A stretch of DNA of 27,459 nt, taken from a virus. The notes beneath the pieces were generated by a model. It saw nothing but the letters and a program-made list of their open reading frames with translations. It was not told where the DNA came from and did no database searches. The stretch covers positions 1 to 27,459 of the IMG/VR virus record IMGVR_UViG_3300013126_000195; one strand, given 5' to 3'. Below, one piece after another: positions 17,980-25,045 of this stretch. How positions within the stretch are numbered: position 1 is the stretch's first letter; each line of letters begins with the position of its first letter. The position numbers and the translations under genes are program-made.

Positions 17980-18216
17980 ATGGCTAAAATATTTAGTTTA
18001 TTTTTAAGATTTGTAAAAACATTCAGTCTTGTTGTGACAGGAATATCTACAACTAATCCTGTAGCACAAAGATTACAATCAACAGTTCCTATAACTAATA
18101 CTTTTGTTTCTCAGATACAAAGGACTACAATGAATCCGTTATCAGATTATGACACATTGACATTATCAGCTATGAATACTGATACACTTGTAGATTTAGA
18201 TTACACAATTTTATAA
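17980..18216 (+). CDS. Small unrecognised tail-region protein
   Basis: A 78-residue protein with a hydrophobic, basic N-terminus (F-S-L-F-L-R-F-V-K-T-F-S-L-V-V) and a Thr/Ser-rich remainder. It starts just after the previous stop, with only a weak AGGA upstream. No family recognised; the context suggests a fibre or baseplate accessory. Confidence 0.55.
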   Translation: MAKIFSLFLRFVKTFSLVVTGISTTNPVAQRLQSTVPITNTFVSQIQRTTMNPLSDYDTLTLSAMNTDTLVDLDYTIL

Positions 18217-18224
18217 AGGAAAAT

Positions 18225-19229
18225 ATGACAACTACAACTACAAATCTAGGTTTGAAATTATATAATAATACCACAGATGGAGCGGCAAGTTTCCTAACAT
18301 ATCGTATGGATATGTCAGGAAATACTGGTACTAGCAATATGGAATTGATAGATGCCGCATTTTCCAATCTTGGTTTTGACCCTGTTTTACATAATGTAAA
18401 AATTGGTTTAGATGCTCTTGGAGTGAATACAACAGGTCATAATAATGTTGCTGTTGGTGAAAGTGTTTTAGGAACTAATACTACAGGTTATAATAATACT
18501 ATTGTTGGCAATTATTCTGGAAGTAATGCCGCAGTAGGTTCAAATAATAATATAGTTATAGGTTATTCCTCTTTCCAAAATGGAGGTGGTAATAACAATA
18601 TTGTTATTGGAAATTCTACTGGAAATACAGTGGTAGGAAATTATAATCTATTAATAGGTGAAGGTGCTTCTACATCAAACCCATTAATCGGCGGCAGTAT
18701 GGGTGATGATTATAATTTCATGTTATATAAATATCCTTTTGTTATGTTTTCTGGAAATAATTCGAGAGATGATTTGTCAATTCTTGGATACAATTACGAA
18801 AAACCAACTTTAGGCATTTATAACACAGATAATCCACTTGTTCTAAATCAAAATTCTGTACAAGCGTGGTATATAGGTAGTGGAACAGGTTTTGGTTTCT
18901 ATTCTATAGCGTTAGAAGTTAATAACTTGGGTAATTTAAAATTCTACAACAAAAACATAGAAACTTCAACAAGTATCGGTACTAAAATTGGTACTGACAC
19001 AACTCAGAAGATTGGTTTCTGGAATACTACTCCTGTCGTTCAACCAGCATCAGCTAATCAGGGAGCATTGACAAATTCAACAGGTGGTACTTATGATGGT
19101 ACTATTCAAGATGTTACGGCAAGTTATAGTCAGACTATTTTGAATAATAATTTTACTGATATTTATACTTTATTAAATGAAATTCGTTCTGCATTGGTAG
19201 CGGAAGGTTTAATTAAAGGTTCAGCATAG
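18225..19229 (+). CDS. Tail fibre with trimeric left-handed beta-roll repeats
   Basis: A 334-residue protein. The N-terminus (T-T-T-T-N-L-G-L-K-L-Y) is typical of phage fibre attachment segments. Residues about 60-145 carry repeats of G-x-N-N-x-x-V/I-G (e.g. G-H-N-N-V-A-V-G, G-Y-N-N-T-I-V-G, N-N-N-I-V-I-G), like the YadA-type head of trimeric adhesins and many phage fibres. The region 150-270 is beta-rich and may bind the receptor; the C-terminus (T-S-Y-S-Q...L-L-N-E-I-R-S-A-L-V-A-E-G-L-I-K-G) is a helical tip. It has a good AAAGGA site and is the last gene before the main terminator. Confidence 0.75.
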   Translation: MTTTTTNLGLKLYNNTTDGAASFLTYRMDMSGNTGTSNMELIDAAFSNLGFDPVLHNVKIGLDALGVNTTGHNNVAVGESVLGTNTTGYNNTIVGNYSGSNAAVGSNNNIVIGYSSFQNGGGNNNIVIGNSTGNTVVGNYNLLIGEGASTSNPLIGGSMGDDYNFMLYKYPFVMFSGNNSRDDLSILGYNYEKPTLGIYNTDNPLVLNQNSVQAWYIGSGTGFGFYSIALEVNNLGNLKFYNKNIETSTSIGTKIGTDTTQKIGFWNTTPVVQPASANQGALTNSTGGTYDGTIQDVTASYSQTILNNNFTDIYTLLNEIRSALVAEGLIKGSA

Positions 19230-19236
19230 TTAAAAT

Positions 19237-19270
19237 AAAAACAGGTTATCATAATAGATAACCTGTTTTT
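19237..19270. terminator. Bidirectional Rho-independent terminator
   Basis: A perfect 14-bp stem (AAAAACAGGTTATC at 19237-19250 with its complement at 19257-19270) and a 6-base loop. It has T tracts in both directions and lies between the convergent fibre and dUTPase genes. Confidence 0.93.
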
Positions 19271-19274
19271 TATA

Positions 19275-19790
19275 CTAATTTTTAGTAGAACCCAATCCAC
19301 CAATTCTATCTTCACTGGTATTATCTTCATCTGCTAAGAGATATTTTTGAAAAATACATTGTGCAATTCTGTCACCAGTTTTTACAACAATTTCCATATC
19401 GCCTTCATTTCTGATTTTTAACCAATAATGACCTTCATTATCAGGATTATTATAGTAATCACTATCACCGATTCCAACAGTATTAGCAAGACGTAAGAAA
19501 TATTTGAAACCTAATCCGCTTCTAGGATAGAATGATAAAAATTCATCCGGTAACATATATGCTTTAAATCCAGTTGGAATTTTGATAGAACCACCAACTC
19601 CTAAAGTAAAATCAATTGGTGAAAAAATATCGTAACCAGCAGAGTTTTTAGTTGATCGTTTTGGAAGGATAAGTTTATTATGTTTATCAGTTAATTCCGT
19701 TACTTGATGTTCGGTTGCAGTTGTAACATAACAATTATTATCTGTCAACCATTGAATGAGAGATATTTTGTCAAAACCACGTGTTTTCAT
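19275..19790 (-). CDS. dut: dUTP diphosphatase (trimeric dUTPase)
   Basis: A 171-residue trimeric dUTPase, which converts dUTP to dUMP and pyrophosphate, keeping uracil out of DNA and feeding dTMP synthesis. All five motifs are visible: AGYDIFSP (51-58), PRSGLGFKY (89-97), GIGDSDYY (106-113, catalytic Asp109; relatives usually have I where this has the second G), GDRIAQCIF (139-147) and RIGGLGST (162-169). A 40-residue N-terminal extension and the insert D-Y-Y-N-N-P-D-N-E-G resemble clostridial enzymes. AAGAAGGAA lies before the ATG. It is the last gene of the leftward operon and follows the HNH gene by seven bases. Confidence 0.9.
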   Translation of the reverse strand: MKTRGFDKISLIQWLTDNNCYVTTATEHQVTELTDKHNKLILPKRSTKNSAGYDIFSPIDFTLGVGGSIKIPTGFKAYMLPDEFLSFYPRSGLGFKYFLRLANTVGIGDSDYYNNPDNEGHYWLKIRNEGDMEIVVKTGDRIAQCIFQKYLLADEDNTSEDRIGGLGSTKN

Positions 19791-19797
19791 ATTTTAT

Positions 19798-20466
19798 TTA
19801 TTCCTTCTTTTTAAATACTGTATAAATATCATTTTCTCTATTTATTTCTTCACCAAAATATTTTATCTCTGCTTCTTTTCTTGCGGATACAGCATCTTCG
19901 AATTTAGAATATCTCCCCAAGTGAATATGTTTTCTTTTTATTTTTATGTACGCCTCCCATTTATTTCTCCTTTTATCAAATGAAACGCCTGGGAATGAAG
20001 ATGTATTATTTGACTGTTTACCCTTATTATATCCGTTGATTGTAAAATCCACGATTCTAAGATTTTCTCTACGATTGTCTAGTCTATTCCTATTTATATG
20101 GTCTATGACCGAATTTTCTTTCTTGTAGAAATCCATAACAAATTCATGTAAAGAGAAACCATCGCAAGTTCTAACATATCCATGTACTAAAAACCACTTG
20201 TGTTCTTTTATTTTTTCAATATTTTCAACATCTACAATAGCGCGGGCAACCTCTATATTTTTCATATTATATAAACATATTTCAGCATATTTTTGGTTAA
20301 TTAAAATTATTTCATTTGCATCGTATTTTGTTCTAGTTACTTTCCCATATTTTTTCAATAAATAAAAATGTGCTGCACAAACAAAATAACCATTTTCAAA
20401 TACTCTAATTGCTTTCTTTTCACAATGCTTGCATAGAGTTCCAGTCGGAATTATTTTTTTTACCAC
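19798..20466 (-). CDS. Free-standing HNH homing endonuclease with AP2 domain
   Basis: A 222-residue protein starting with GTG after AAAGGA. Residues 12-33 form a zinc-finger pattern (C12, C15, C30, H33) common in HNH homing nucleases. The HNH nuclease core includes H107 and the DHINRNRLDNRRENLR stretch at 122-137. Residues about 152-206 form an AP2/ERF-type DNA-binding domain (S-F-P-G-V-S-F-D-K-R-R-N-K-W). It should nick or cut a specific DNA site and spread by homing. It lies between nrdJ, whose stop codon it nearly touches (5 bases), and dut, interrupting what would otherwise be a plain nucleotide-metabolism operon. It is not inside an intron. Confidence 0.87.
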   Translation of the reverse strand: MVKKIIPTGTLCKHCEKKAIRVFENGYFVCAAHFYLLKKYGKVTRTKYDANEIILINQKYAEICLYNMKNIEVARAIVDVENIEKIKEHKWFLVHGYVRTCDGFSLHEFVMDFYKKENSVIDHINRNRLDNRRENLRIVDFTINGYNKGKQSNNTSSFPGVSFDKRRNKWEAYIKIKRKHIHLGRYSKFEDAVSARKEAEIKYFGEEINRENDIYTVFKKKE

Positions 20467-20471
20467 GAATA

Positions 20472-22373
20472 TTATTCCTTTGGTTTTTCCAAGATTTGAA
20501 AACTTTTTGAGTTATCGCGATAGATTGTACCACCCTTTAGACCAGATTTCCACATATACATATAAATATCATAAATATCTTGCGCTGTAGAATTTTCTGG
20601 AATATTTATTGTCTTAGAAATTGCATTTGAGACATATGTTTGCCATGCCGCTTGAGTTGCAATATGATCTTTCCAATGAATTTCATTTGCTGTTTTAAAA
20701 ATATTCTGAAATTCTTCTGGTACACTTACGCAATTTTTAATACTTCCAGTTTTAGAAACATATTCTAAAATTTCCTTTCTTTGTTCGTCATTGAAATTAA
20801 ATTCTTTTAATTTTCTATCTAACGCTGGATTTGTTTCAAAAAGACTATCTACCGCAATATTACCAATTCCTTCTGTGATATTTCTTTTATATGCTAATGC
20901 AAAAAATGGTTCAATGGAAGAATTTACACCACCAATAATGGCAATACTGCCAGTCGGAGGAAGGCTTTGTACAGCAACGTTTCTAACGCCAATTTCCTTA
21001 AATTCTTCAAAAGGAACTTCAAATTTTTTATAAGGATTATCGTAAAGTGTCTTTTTAATAATGTGAAAATCTACTTTATCTTTATCATAAAATCTAAAAG
21101 CACCACGTTCCTTAGCTAATTCAAAAGATTCAATCCAAGAATAATATCCGATAAACCAACTCAAATATTCAGCAAGTTCTACAGCCTCTTTTGAGTCATA
21201 GGGGATATTTAATTCTACTAATAAATCAGCCCAACCTAAAACCCCTAATCCTAAACGCCGTAAACCTTTTGTAACTTCATTGATTTTTTCTACTGGTGCT
21301 TCACCAACTTCGGTAACATTCTCAAGAAATCTAGTTGTTGTTTGAACAACATCTTTTAAAATATCATAATTTATTGATTTTGTTTTACTGTCGAACATTG
21401 AATGAAGATTGATAGAGGCTAAAATACAACTCTCGTATGGCATGAGGGGAACTTCTCCACAGGGGTTTGTAGCCTTGATTTCACCAATATAATCTCTAAC
21501 AATATTATCTTTATTGATTCTAGAACCCACGACTACACCTGGGTCGGCTGATTCCCATGCCTGTTCTGCAATTTGTTGTAGAATTTCCTTAGCTTTTACA
21601 GTTTTCACGACTTGTTTTGTTGAAGGTGAAATCAAATTCCAATCTTCATCGTTTTCAACAGCTTTCATAAATTCATCACTTAAGGAAACCGATATATTAA
21701 AATGTGTTAATTGATCATCCAAAAGAGTTTTTTCCAAAATTCTTTCATACTTTGTTCCATTGATAACGCCATTTACAACATGAAGATTCCTGTCATACTC
21801 TTGCATCAGACGTTTGTTTCGTGCATTTAATTTTGATTTGAAACCAATAAACTTTTCAATATCAGGGTGAGAAACATCCATCAAACCAATCTGTGCGCCT
21901 CTCCTAGAGGCTTGTTGAATTACTTCTCCAGTTTGATCAAATAATGACATGAAACTTAAAGGGCCACTAGCTTTACCACCAGTAGAATTTATCAAAGCAC
22001 CTTCTTCTCTTACATCACTAAAATCATACCCCACACCACCACCCATAGCAAAAACTTCTGCGGCGTTTTGTAGTGTCTCGTAAATAGATTGCCTAGAATC
22101 TTTTATTGGAAGAACAAAACAATTAGCTAAATTTTTAATTCCAGTTCCAGCATTAGCAATGATTCTACCACCTGGAATAAAATAAAGATCATATAAAAAT
22201 TTATAATATTTATCAGCGATTTTCTTTATTTCTTCATCTGTTGCTCCATAATTCCTTTCCCCCTCCGCAATAAAATCGGCAATTTTTCTACAAGAGTCTT
22301 TCCATGTTTTACTCTTTCCAGTTGAATACTTTAATGCAAAAACCTTTTTAGCTTTTTCGTTTAGTTCAGCCAT
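20472..22373 (-). CDS. nrdJ: Class II (B12-dependent) ribonucleotide reductase, lacking the usual C-terminal Cys tail
   Basis: A 633-residue reductase that makes deoxynucleotides from ribonucleotides. The (beta/alpha)10 barrel shows the redox cysteines C85 (N-C-F-V-L-P-I) and C316 (Y-E-S-C-I-L-A-S-I-N-L) and the finger-loop catalytic set N303-C305-E307 (N-P-C-G-E). A glycine-rich M-G-G-G-V-G-Y-D-F-S-D stretch (110-120) and P-P-T-G-S-I-A loop fit NrdJ. The lack of an adjacent small-subunit gene supports class II. It ends at Q-I-L-E-K-P-K-E, so the C-terminal CxxC-type pair that normally re-reduces the active site is absent. Its stop overlaps the preceding MazG-like gene by one base. The HNH gene follows at once. 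Confidence 0.88.
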   Translation of the reverse strand: MAELNEKAKKVFALKYSTGKSKTWKDSCRKIADFIAEGERNYGATDEEIKKIADKYYKFLYDLYFIPGGRIIANAGTGIKNLANCFVLPIKDSRQSIYETLQNAAEVFAMGGGVGYDFSDVREEGALINSTGGKASGPLSFMSLFDQTGEVIQQASRRGAQIGLMDVSHPDIEKFIGFKSKLNARNKRLMQEYDRNLHVVNGVINGTKYERILEKTLLDDQLTHFNISVSLSDEFMKAVENDEDWNLISPSTKQVVKTVKAKEILQQIAEQAWESADPGVVVGSRINKDNIVRDYIGEIKATNPCGEVPLMPYESCILASINLHSMFDSKTKSINYDILKDVVQTTTRFLENVTEVGEAPVEKINEVTKGLRRLGLGVLGWADLLVELNIPYDSKEAVELAEYLSWFIGYYSWIESFELAKERGAFRFYDKDKVDFHIIKKTLYDNPYKKFEVPFEEFKEIGVRNVAVQSLPPTGSIAIIGGVNSSIEPFFALAYKRNITEGIGNIAVDSLFETNPALDRKLKEFNFNDEQRKEILEYVSKTGSIKNCVSVPEEFQNIFKTANEIHWKDHIATQAAWQTYVSNAISKTINIPENSTAQDIYDIYMYMWKSGLKGGTIYRDNSKSFQILEKPKE

Positions 22374-22729
22374 TATTCAACCTCCATCCTTCCTCTTTCA
22401 GCCATCAAACAATACAAATCTTCTATAATTTTATACATAGTATTAATATGATTTTCTAAAATACCATCAACTTCATATCCTTCACGTTGACAGTTTTTTA
22501 AATATACGGTTAAATCCGTAGCCTCATCAATTGCGTCAATTACACTATCTCTACCATTATAAGGTTGTAAAGGAACTCCATAACGTTTAATACCGATTTC
22601 ATTACGCATTTTCATCAATTCTACAATATTTTCAACAAATGAATGTTTATTCTTGCTACGATAATCCTCAATTACTAAATCCCAACTAGGTTGAGAATTA
22701 TTCCCAATAGGTTCAGGTTGTGTTTGCAT
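22373..22729 (-). CDS. MazG-like nucleotide pyrophosphohydrolase-related protein
   Basis: A 118-residue, all-helical protein. The stretch R-Y-G-V-P-L-Q-P-Y-N-G-R-D followed by D-A-I-D-E-A-T-D-L-T-V-Y-L-K is characteristic of phage MazG-like proteins of the all-alpha NTP-pyrophosphatase fold; the E-x-x-D pair fits metal binding. It probably hydrolyses a (d)NTP to the monophosphate. I place the start at the ATG at 22729, preceded by GAAAGGAAA, rather than the ATG at 22753 inside the end of the upstream gene (no ribosome site). Its TAA overlaps the nrdJ ATG. Confidence 0.7.
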   Translation of the reverse strand: MQTQPEPIGNNSQPSWDLVIEDYRSKNKHSFVENIVELMKMRNEIGIKRYGVPLQPYNGRDSVIDAIDEATDLTVYLKNCQREGYEVDGILENHINTMYKIIEDLYCLMAERGRMEVE

Positions 22730-22739
22730 ATTTTCCTTT

Positions 22740-23681
22740 CTAAAATTCTTCATCTATTCTAACAAATTTTGATCTATCAGCAATTTCACTATAATGCCAT
22801 GCACCAAGATAAGTACATGCAGATTTTATACCCCACAAAAAACTATCAATAATATCTTTCAATGGTTTTTTCTCTTTTGTAATTTTTGTTTCAAATCCTT
22901 CAATGGATTTTAGTTGTTTACCATTTTCTTTATGTAGCCTAAAACTCGCCATTCCATAAAGTGTACCATCATTATCAGCTTCCTCTGCATGTGCTAATGC
23001 ACTTCCCAACATAATAAAATCTGCACCAGCGGCAAAAGATTTCACAGCATTACCAGAAGAAGTTACACCACCATCAGTAATAATAAGAGCATCAGATTTT
23101 GAACAATCCTTAGTTGCCGCAACATTATTTCTTCCGATGGCCGTTATTTCGCGAGTTTGGCAATTTGAACCTCCACCCACGCCTACCCTAACCATATCAA
23201 ATCCAGATTTATTCAGAAATTCAGCACCTTCTCTGGTTACAACATTTCCACCAATAGTATAAACATTGGGAAAATCCATCTTCAATTGATTACCAATATA
23301 AGACAATTTTTGAATATAGCCATTTGCCAAATCCGTAACAATAAACTTACATCCTCTATCAACAGCATATTTGGCAACTTCATATTCACCACTAAAATTT
23401 TCTACACCAATTGCAACACCCCAAACATGTGCTTTTTCTGCTACTTTATCAATCATAGATTTTCTATTTTCAATAGTATCAAAACGATGTAAAATCCCTA
23501 AGCAATTATTCTCTGCCATACAAATAACTAACCTAGCATCAGAAATACCTTTCATCGGTGAACTGATAATAGGATAAAGATCAAAAAGTTTACTATTCAA
23601 TTGTGGTTGAGTACGAGAGGATAATTCAGACATTCCATATTTAGGAACAAGATACCAAAAATCAAAATCATTTTTTTCCAC
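22740..23681 (-). CDS. GMP reductase / IMP dehydrogenase-like enzyme
   Basis: A 313-residue (beta/alpha)8 protein of the IMPDH/GMPR family, without CBS domains. The catalytic cysteine loop is G-V-G-G-G-S-N-C-Q-T-R (167-177, Cys174). Phosphate-binding motifs are DGG (203-205) and A-A-G-A-D-F-I-M-L-G-S (217-227), and the C-terminal flap has Y-G-M-A-S and T-Y-L-G-A. The size and flap fit GMP reductase (GMP to IMP, NADPH) better than IMP dehydrogenase, but the loop reads GGGSNC rather than the usual GPGSVC/GPGSIC, so substrate could be shifted. It is the first gene after a consensus promoter. Confidence 0.78.
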   Translation of the reverse strand: MEKNDFDFWYLVPKYGMSELSSRTQPQLNSKLFDLYPIISSPMKGISDARLVICMAENNCLGILHRFDTIENRKSMIDKVAEKAHVWGVAIGVENFSGEYEVAKYAVDRGCKFIVTDLANGYIQKLSYIGNQLKMDFPNVYTIGGNVVTREGAEFLNKSGFDMVRVGVGGGSNCQTREITAIGRNNVAATKDCSKSDALIITDGGVTSSGNAVKSFAAGADFIMLGSALAHAEEADNDGTLYGMASFRLHKENGKQLKSIEGFETKITKEKKPLKDIIDSFLWGIKSACTYLGAWHYSEIADRSKFVRIDEEF

Positions 23682-23716
23682 TTAGTTTTTCCTTTCTATT
23701 TTTGAATTGGAATAAT

Positions 23717-23745
23717 ATTATACCATTAAATTACACTTTTGTCAA
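23717..23745 (-). promoter_or_regulatory. Promoter of the GMP reductase-like to dut operon
   Basis: Read leftward: perfect TTGACA (23745-23740), a 17-base spacer and perfect TATAAT (23722-23717) with an extended TGG. It lies about 35 bases before the ATG at 23681 and should drive the five-gene run down to dut. Confidence 0.9.
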
Positions 23746-23753
23746 TAGGCAAT

Positions 23754-24050
23754 TTACACACCATCTTTACCAATTCTAGGAAAACAGATAGGTTCATCTT
23801 CACCTAAAATAACATAATTCAATGTAGAAATATCAGTTTCAGTTAGACTTTTATAATTCATTCCCTGAATAGCATTTCGTTGGTATGTATTGTCACATTC
23901 TAATAATGCTTCTTTAATCAACCATTTGTTACATTCACGAATATCGTTTGTACACGATCTAGCTGTTCGTGTCCTAATTGACGGTGGATAAATTTTTCTA
24001 CCAGACTTACTAATAATATAATATACTTTATCACCAAACTTATTTACCAT
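23754..24050 (-). CDS. Unrecognised small protein after RNase HI
   Basis: A 98-residue basic protein with a beta-rich N-terminus (K-V-Y-Y-I-I-S-K-S-G-R-K-I-Y-P-P-S-I-R) and a helical middle. It overlaps the end of the RNase HI gene by 11 bases, so it is probably translated with it. Cysteines are few and scattered and do not form an obvious metal site. No family recognised. Confidence 0.65.
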   Translation of the reverse strand: MVNKFGDKVYYIISKSGRKIYPPSIRTRTARSCTNDIRECNKWLIKEALLECDNTYQRNAIQGMNYKSLTETDISTLNYVILGEDEPICFPRIGKDGV

Positions 24051-24510
24051 AATTTTTCTCCATGTATTCTTTTATAGTTTTAGTACATAAATCATCGACA
24101 TATTCGTTACCTTCAATTCCAGAATGACCTTTTATGTGAAACCATTTTATATCTGTAAATCTCAAATCTAAGGCAACAAGATCAGTCCACAATTGAATGT
24201 TGGCGGTTTTCTTACCATTAGAACCTATCCAATTATTCTTCATCCAATTCCATACCCATTCTGCAATTCCTTTTACAACATACTGACTATCAGAATAAAC
24301 TTCAACAGGAATATCGAATTTCCTCAAAGATTGAAGTGCTTTTATTGCCGCTGTAAGTTCTGCAATATTAGAAGTGGCATGTTCAATAATGCCACTATCT
24401 ACTTTTGTTGCGTCTTTATACTGTATTCTGTAAGCCCAAGCATTGATATTTAAGTTTCTGTTTTTGTTGTTTGCCCCGCCGCCGTCACAATGAATAATTA
24501 TTTTACCCAT
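24040..24510 (-). CDS. rnhA: Ribonuclease HI
   Basis: A 156-residue RNase HI that cuts RNA in RNA/DNA hybrids, probably removing primers. The catalytic acids are D9 (H-C-D-G-G-G), E51 (I-A-E-L-T-A-A), D74 (Y-S-D-S-Q-Y-V) and D139/D140 (G-N-E-Y-V-D-D-L). The basic protrusion W-V-W-N-W-M-K-N-N-W is present, as is H-I-K-G-H-S. I chose the ATG at 24510 rather than 24546, because the extra 12 residues are hydrophobic and fall in another gene's frame. With this start it overlaps the end of the small membrane-protein gene by 13 bases, so translation is likely coupled. Confidence 0.9.
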   Translation of the reverse strand: MGKIIIHCDGGGANNKNRNLNINAWAYRIQYKDATKVDSGIIEHATSNIAELTAAIKALQSLRKFDIPVEVYSDSQYVVKGIAEWVWNWMKNNWIGSNGKKTANIQLWTDLVALDLRFTDIKWFHIKGHSGIEGNEYVDDLCTKTIKEYMEKNYGK

Positions 24511-24671
24511 TGCAAAAACGAAAATGACAAATCCAAAATAAAACATAATCCAATAGTAACATAGATAAGTGATTTATACTCATCTCTGATAGGAACAACG
24601 TTTTTTGATACCAATGTGTAAAATACTAGGAATGATAAAATTGAAACAAGAATATTAGTTATTGGATTCAT
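24498..24671 (-). CDS. 57-residue two-helix membrane protein
   Basis: A small gene filling the space between the zinc-ribbon gene and RNase HI. It reads M-N-P-I-T-N-I-L and ends L-Q-W-V-K-stop. Two hydrophobic helices (about residues 6-22 and 35-53) flank a charged loop (S-K-N-V-V-P-I-R-D-E-Y-K). The ATG overlaps the end of the upstream gene by 17 bases and has a GGAAGAAG-type ribosome site. Its stop overlaps the RNase HI start. Tight packing on both sides supports it as real. Function unknown. Confidence 0.6.
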   Translation of the reverse strand: MNPITNILVSILSFLVFYTLVSKNVVPIRDEYKSLIYVTIGLCFILDLSFSFLQWVK

Positions 24672-24984
24672 AATATTCTTCTTCCGTAATCCATCTAATG
24701 AATTGTGGCTGATTATAAACGAGGTTACTAAAATTAATATTCTCTATTTTTATTCCATTAGGAACTGAAACAGTAGGACAGTATGAGCCATCACCAAGAG
24801 ATTCTACAAACAAAACCCACTTGCATTTTGGACAAATTACAGACCCTATAATTTTAACTTCTTCGCCACATACACAATTTGCAATCATTCCAGCAACTTG
24901 TGGTTTTGTGATCGGAACAGTAGAATAATACCTTTTCTTAAAAGATTTATTTCTATTTCTAATTTCTTCAATTGATTTTCTCAT
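24655..24984 (-). CDS. Small zinc-ribbon protein
   Basis: A 109-residue protein with a basic N-terminus (R-K-S-I-E-E-I-R-N-R-N-K-S-F-K-K-R) and a four-cysteine zinc ribbon: C-V-C-G (37-40) and C-P-K-C (51-54). The rest is beta-rich. It may bind DNA or a polymerase subunit, but no family is recognised. It is the first gene after a strong promoter, with AAAGGAGAG before the ATG. Confidence 0.65.
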   Translation of the reverse strand: MRKSIEEIRNRNKSFKKRYYSTVPITKPQVAGMIANCVCGEEVKIIGSVICPKCKWVLFVESLGDGSYCPTVSVPNGIKIENINFSNLVYNQPQFIRWITEEEYYESNN

Positions 24985-25008
24985 TTATTTTCTCTCCTTT
25001 ATGTGTTC

Positions 25009-25037
25009 ATTTTAACATAAAATCGTTATTTTGTCAA
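25009..25037 (-). promoter_or_regulatory. Promoter of the zinc-ribbon to RNase HI operon
   Basis: Read leftward: perfect TTGACA (25037-25032), a 17-base spacer and TAAAAT (25014-25009) with an extended TGT, about 25 bases before the ATG at 24984. Confidence 0.85.
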
Positions 25038-25045
25038 GTAGCAAA

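Noticed and set aside
18400-18680. CRISPR-like or tandem DNA repeat in the fibre gene
   Set aside because: The repeats are at protein level (G-x-N-N-x-x-V-G), irregular in DNA and inside an open frame; no array or spacers.
19746-19775. Leftward promoter inside dut (TTGACA-17-TACAAC)
   Set aside because: The -10 is poor, it is inside the gene with little left to transcribe, and such matches are expected by chance in this AT-rich DNA.
20791-21714. Rightward ORFs inside nrdJ (20791-21033, 21514-21714)
   Set aside because: They lie opposite a clear reductase gene and carry no features of their own.
24510-24546. RNase HI start at 24546 with a hydrophobic leader as a signal peptide
   Set aside because: The 12 residues have no positive charge or cleavage site, no ribosome site precedes them, and that DNA codes for the second helix of the small membrane protein in another frame.
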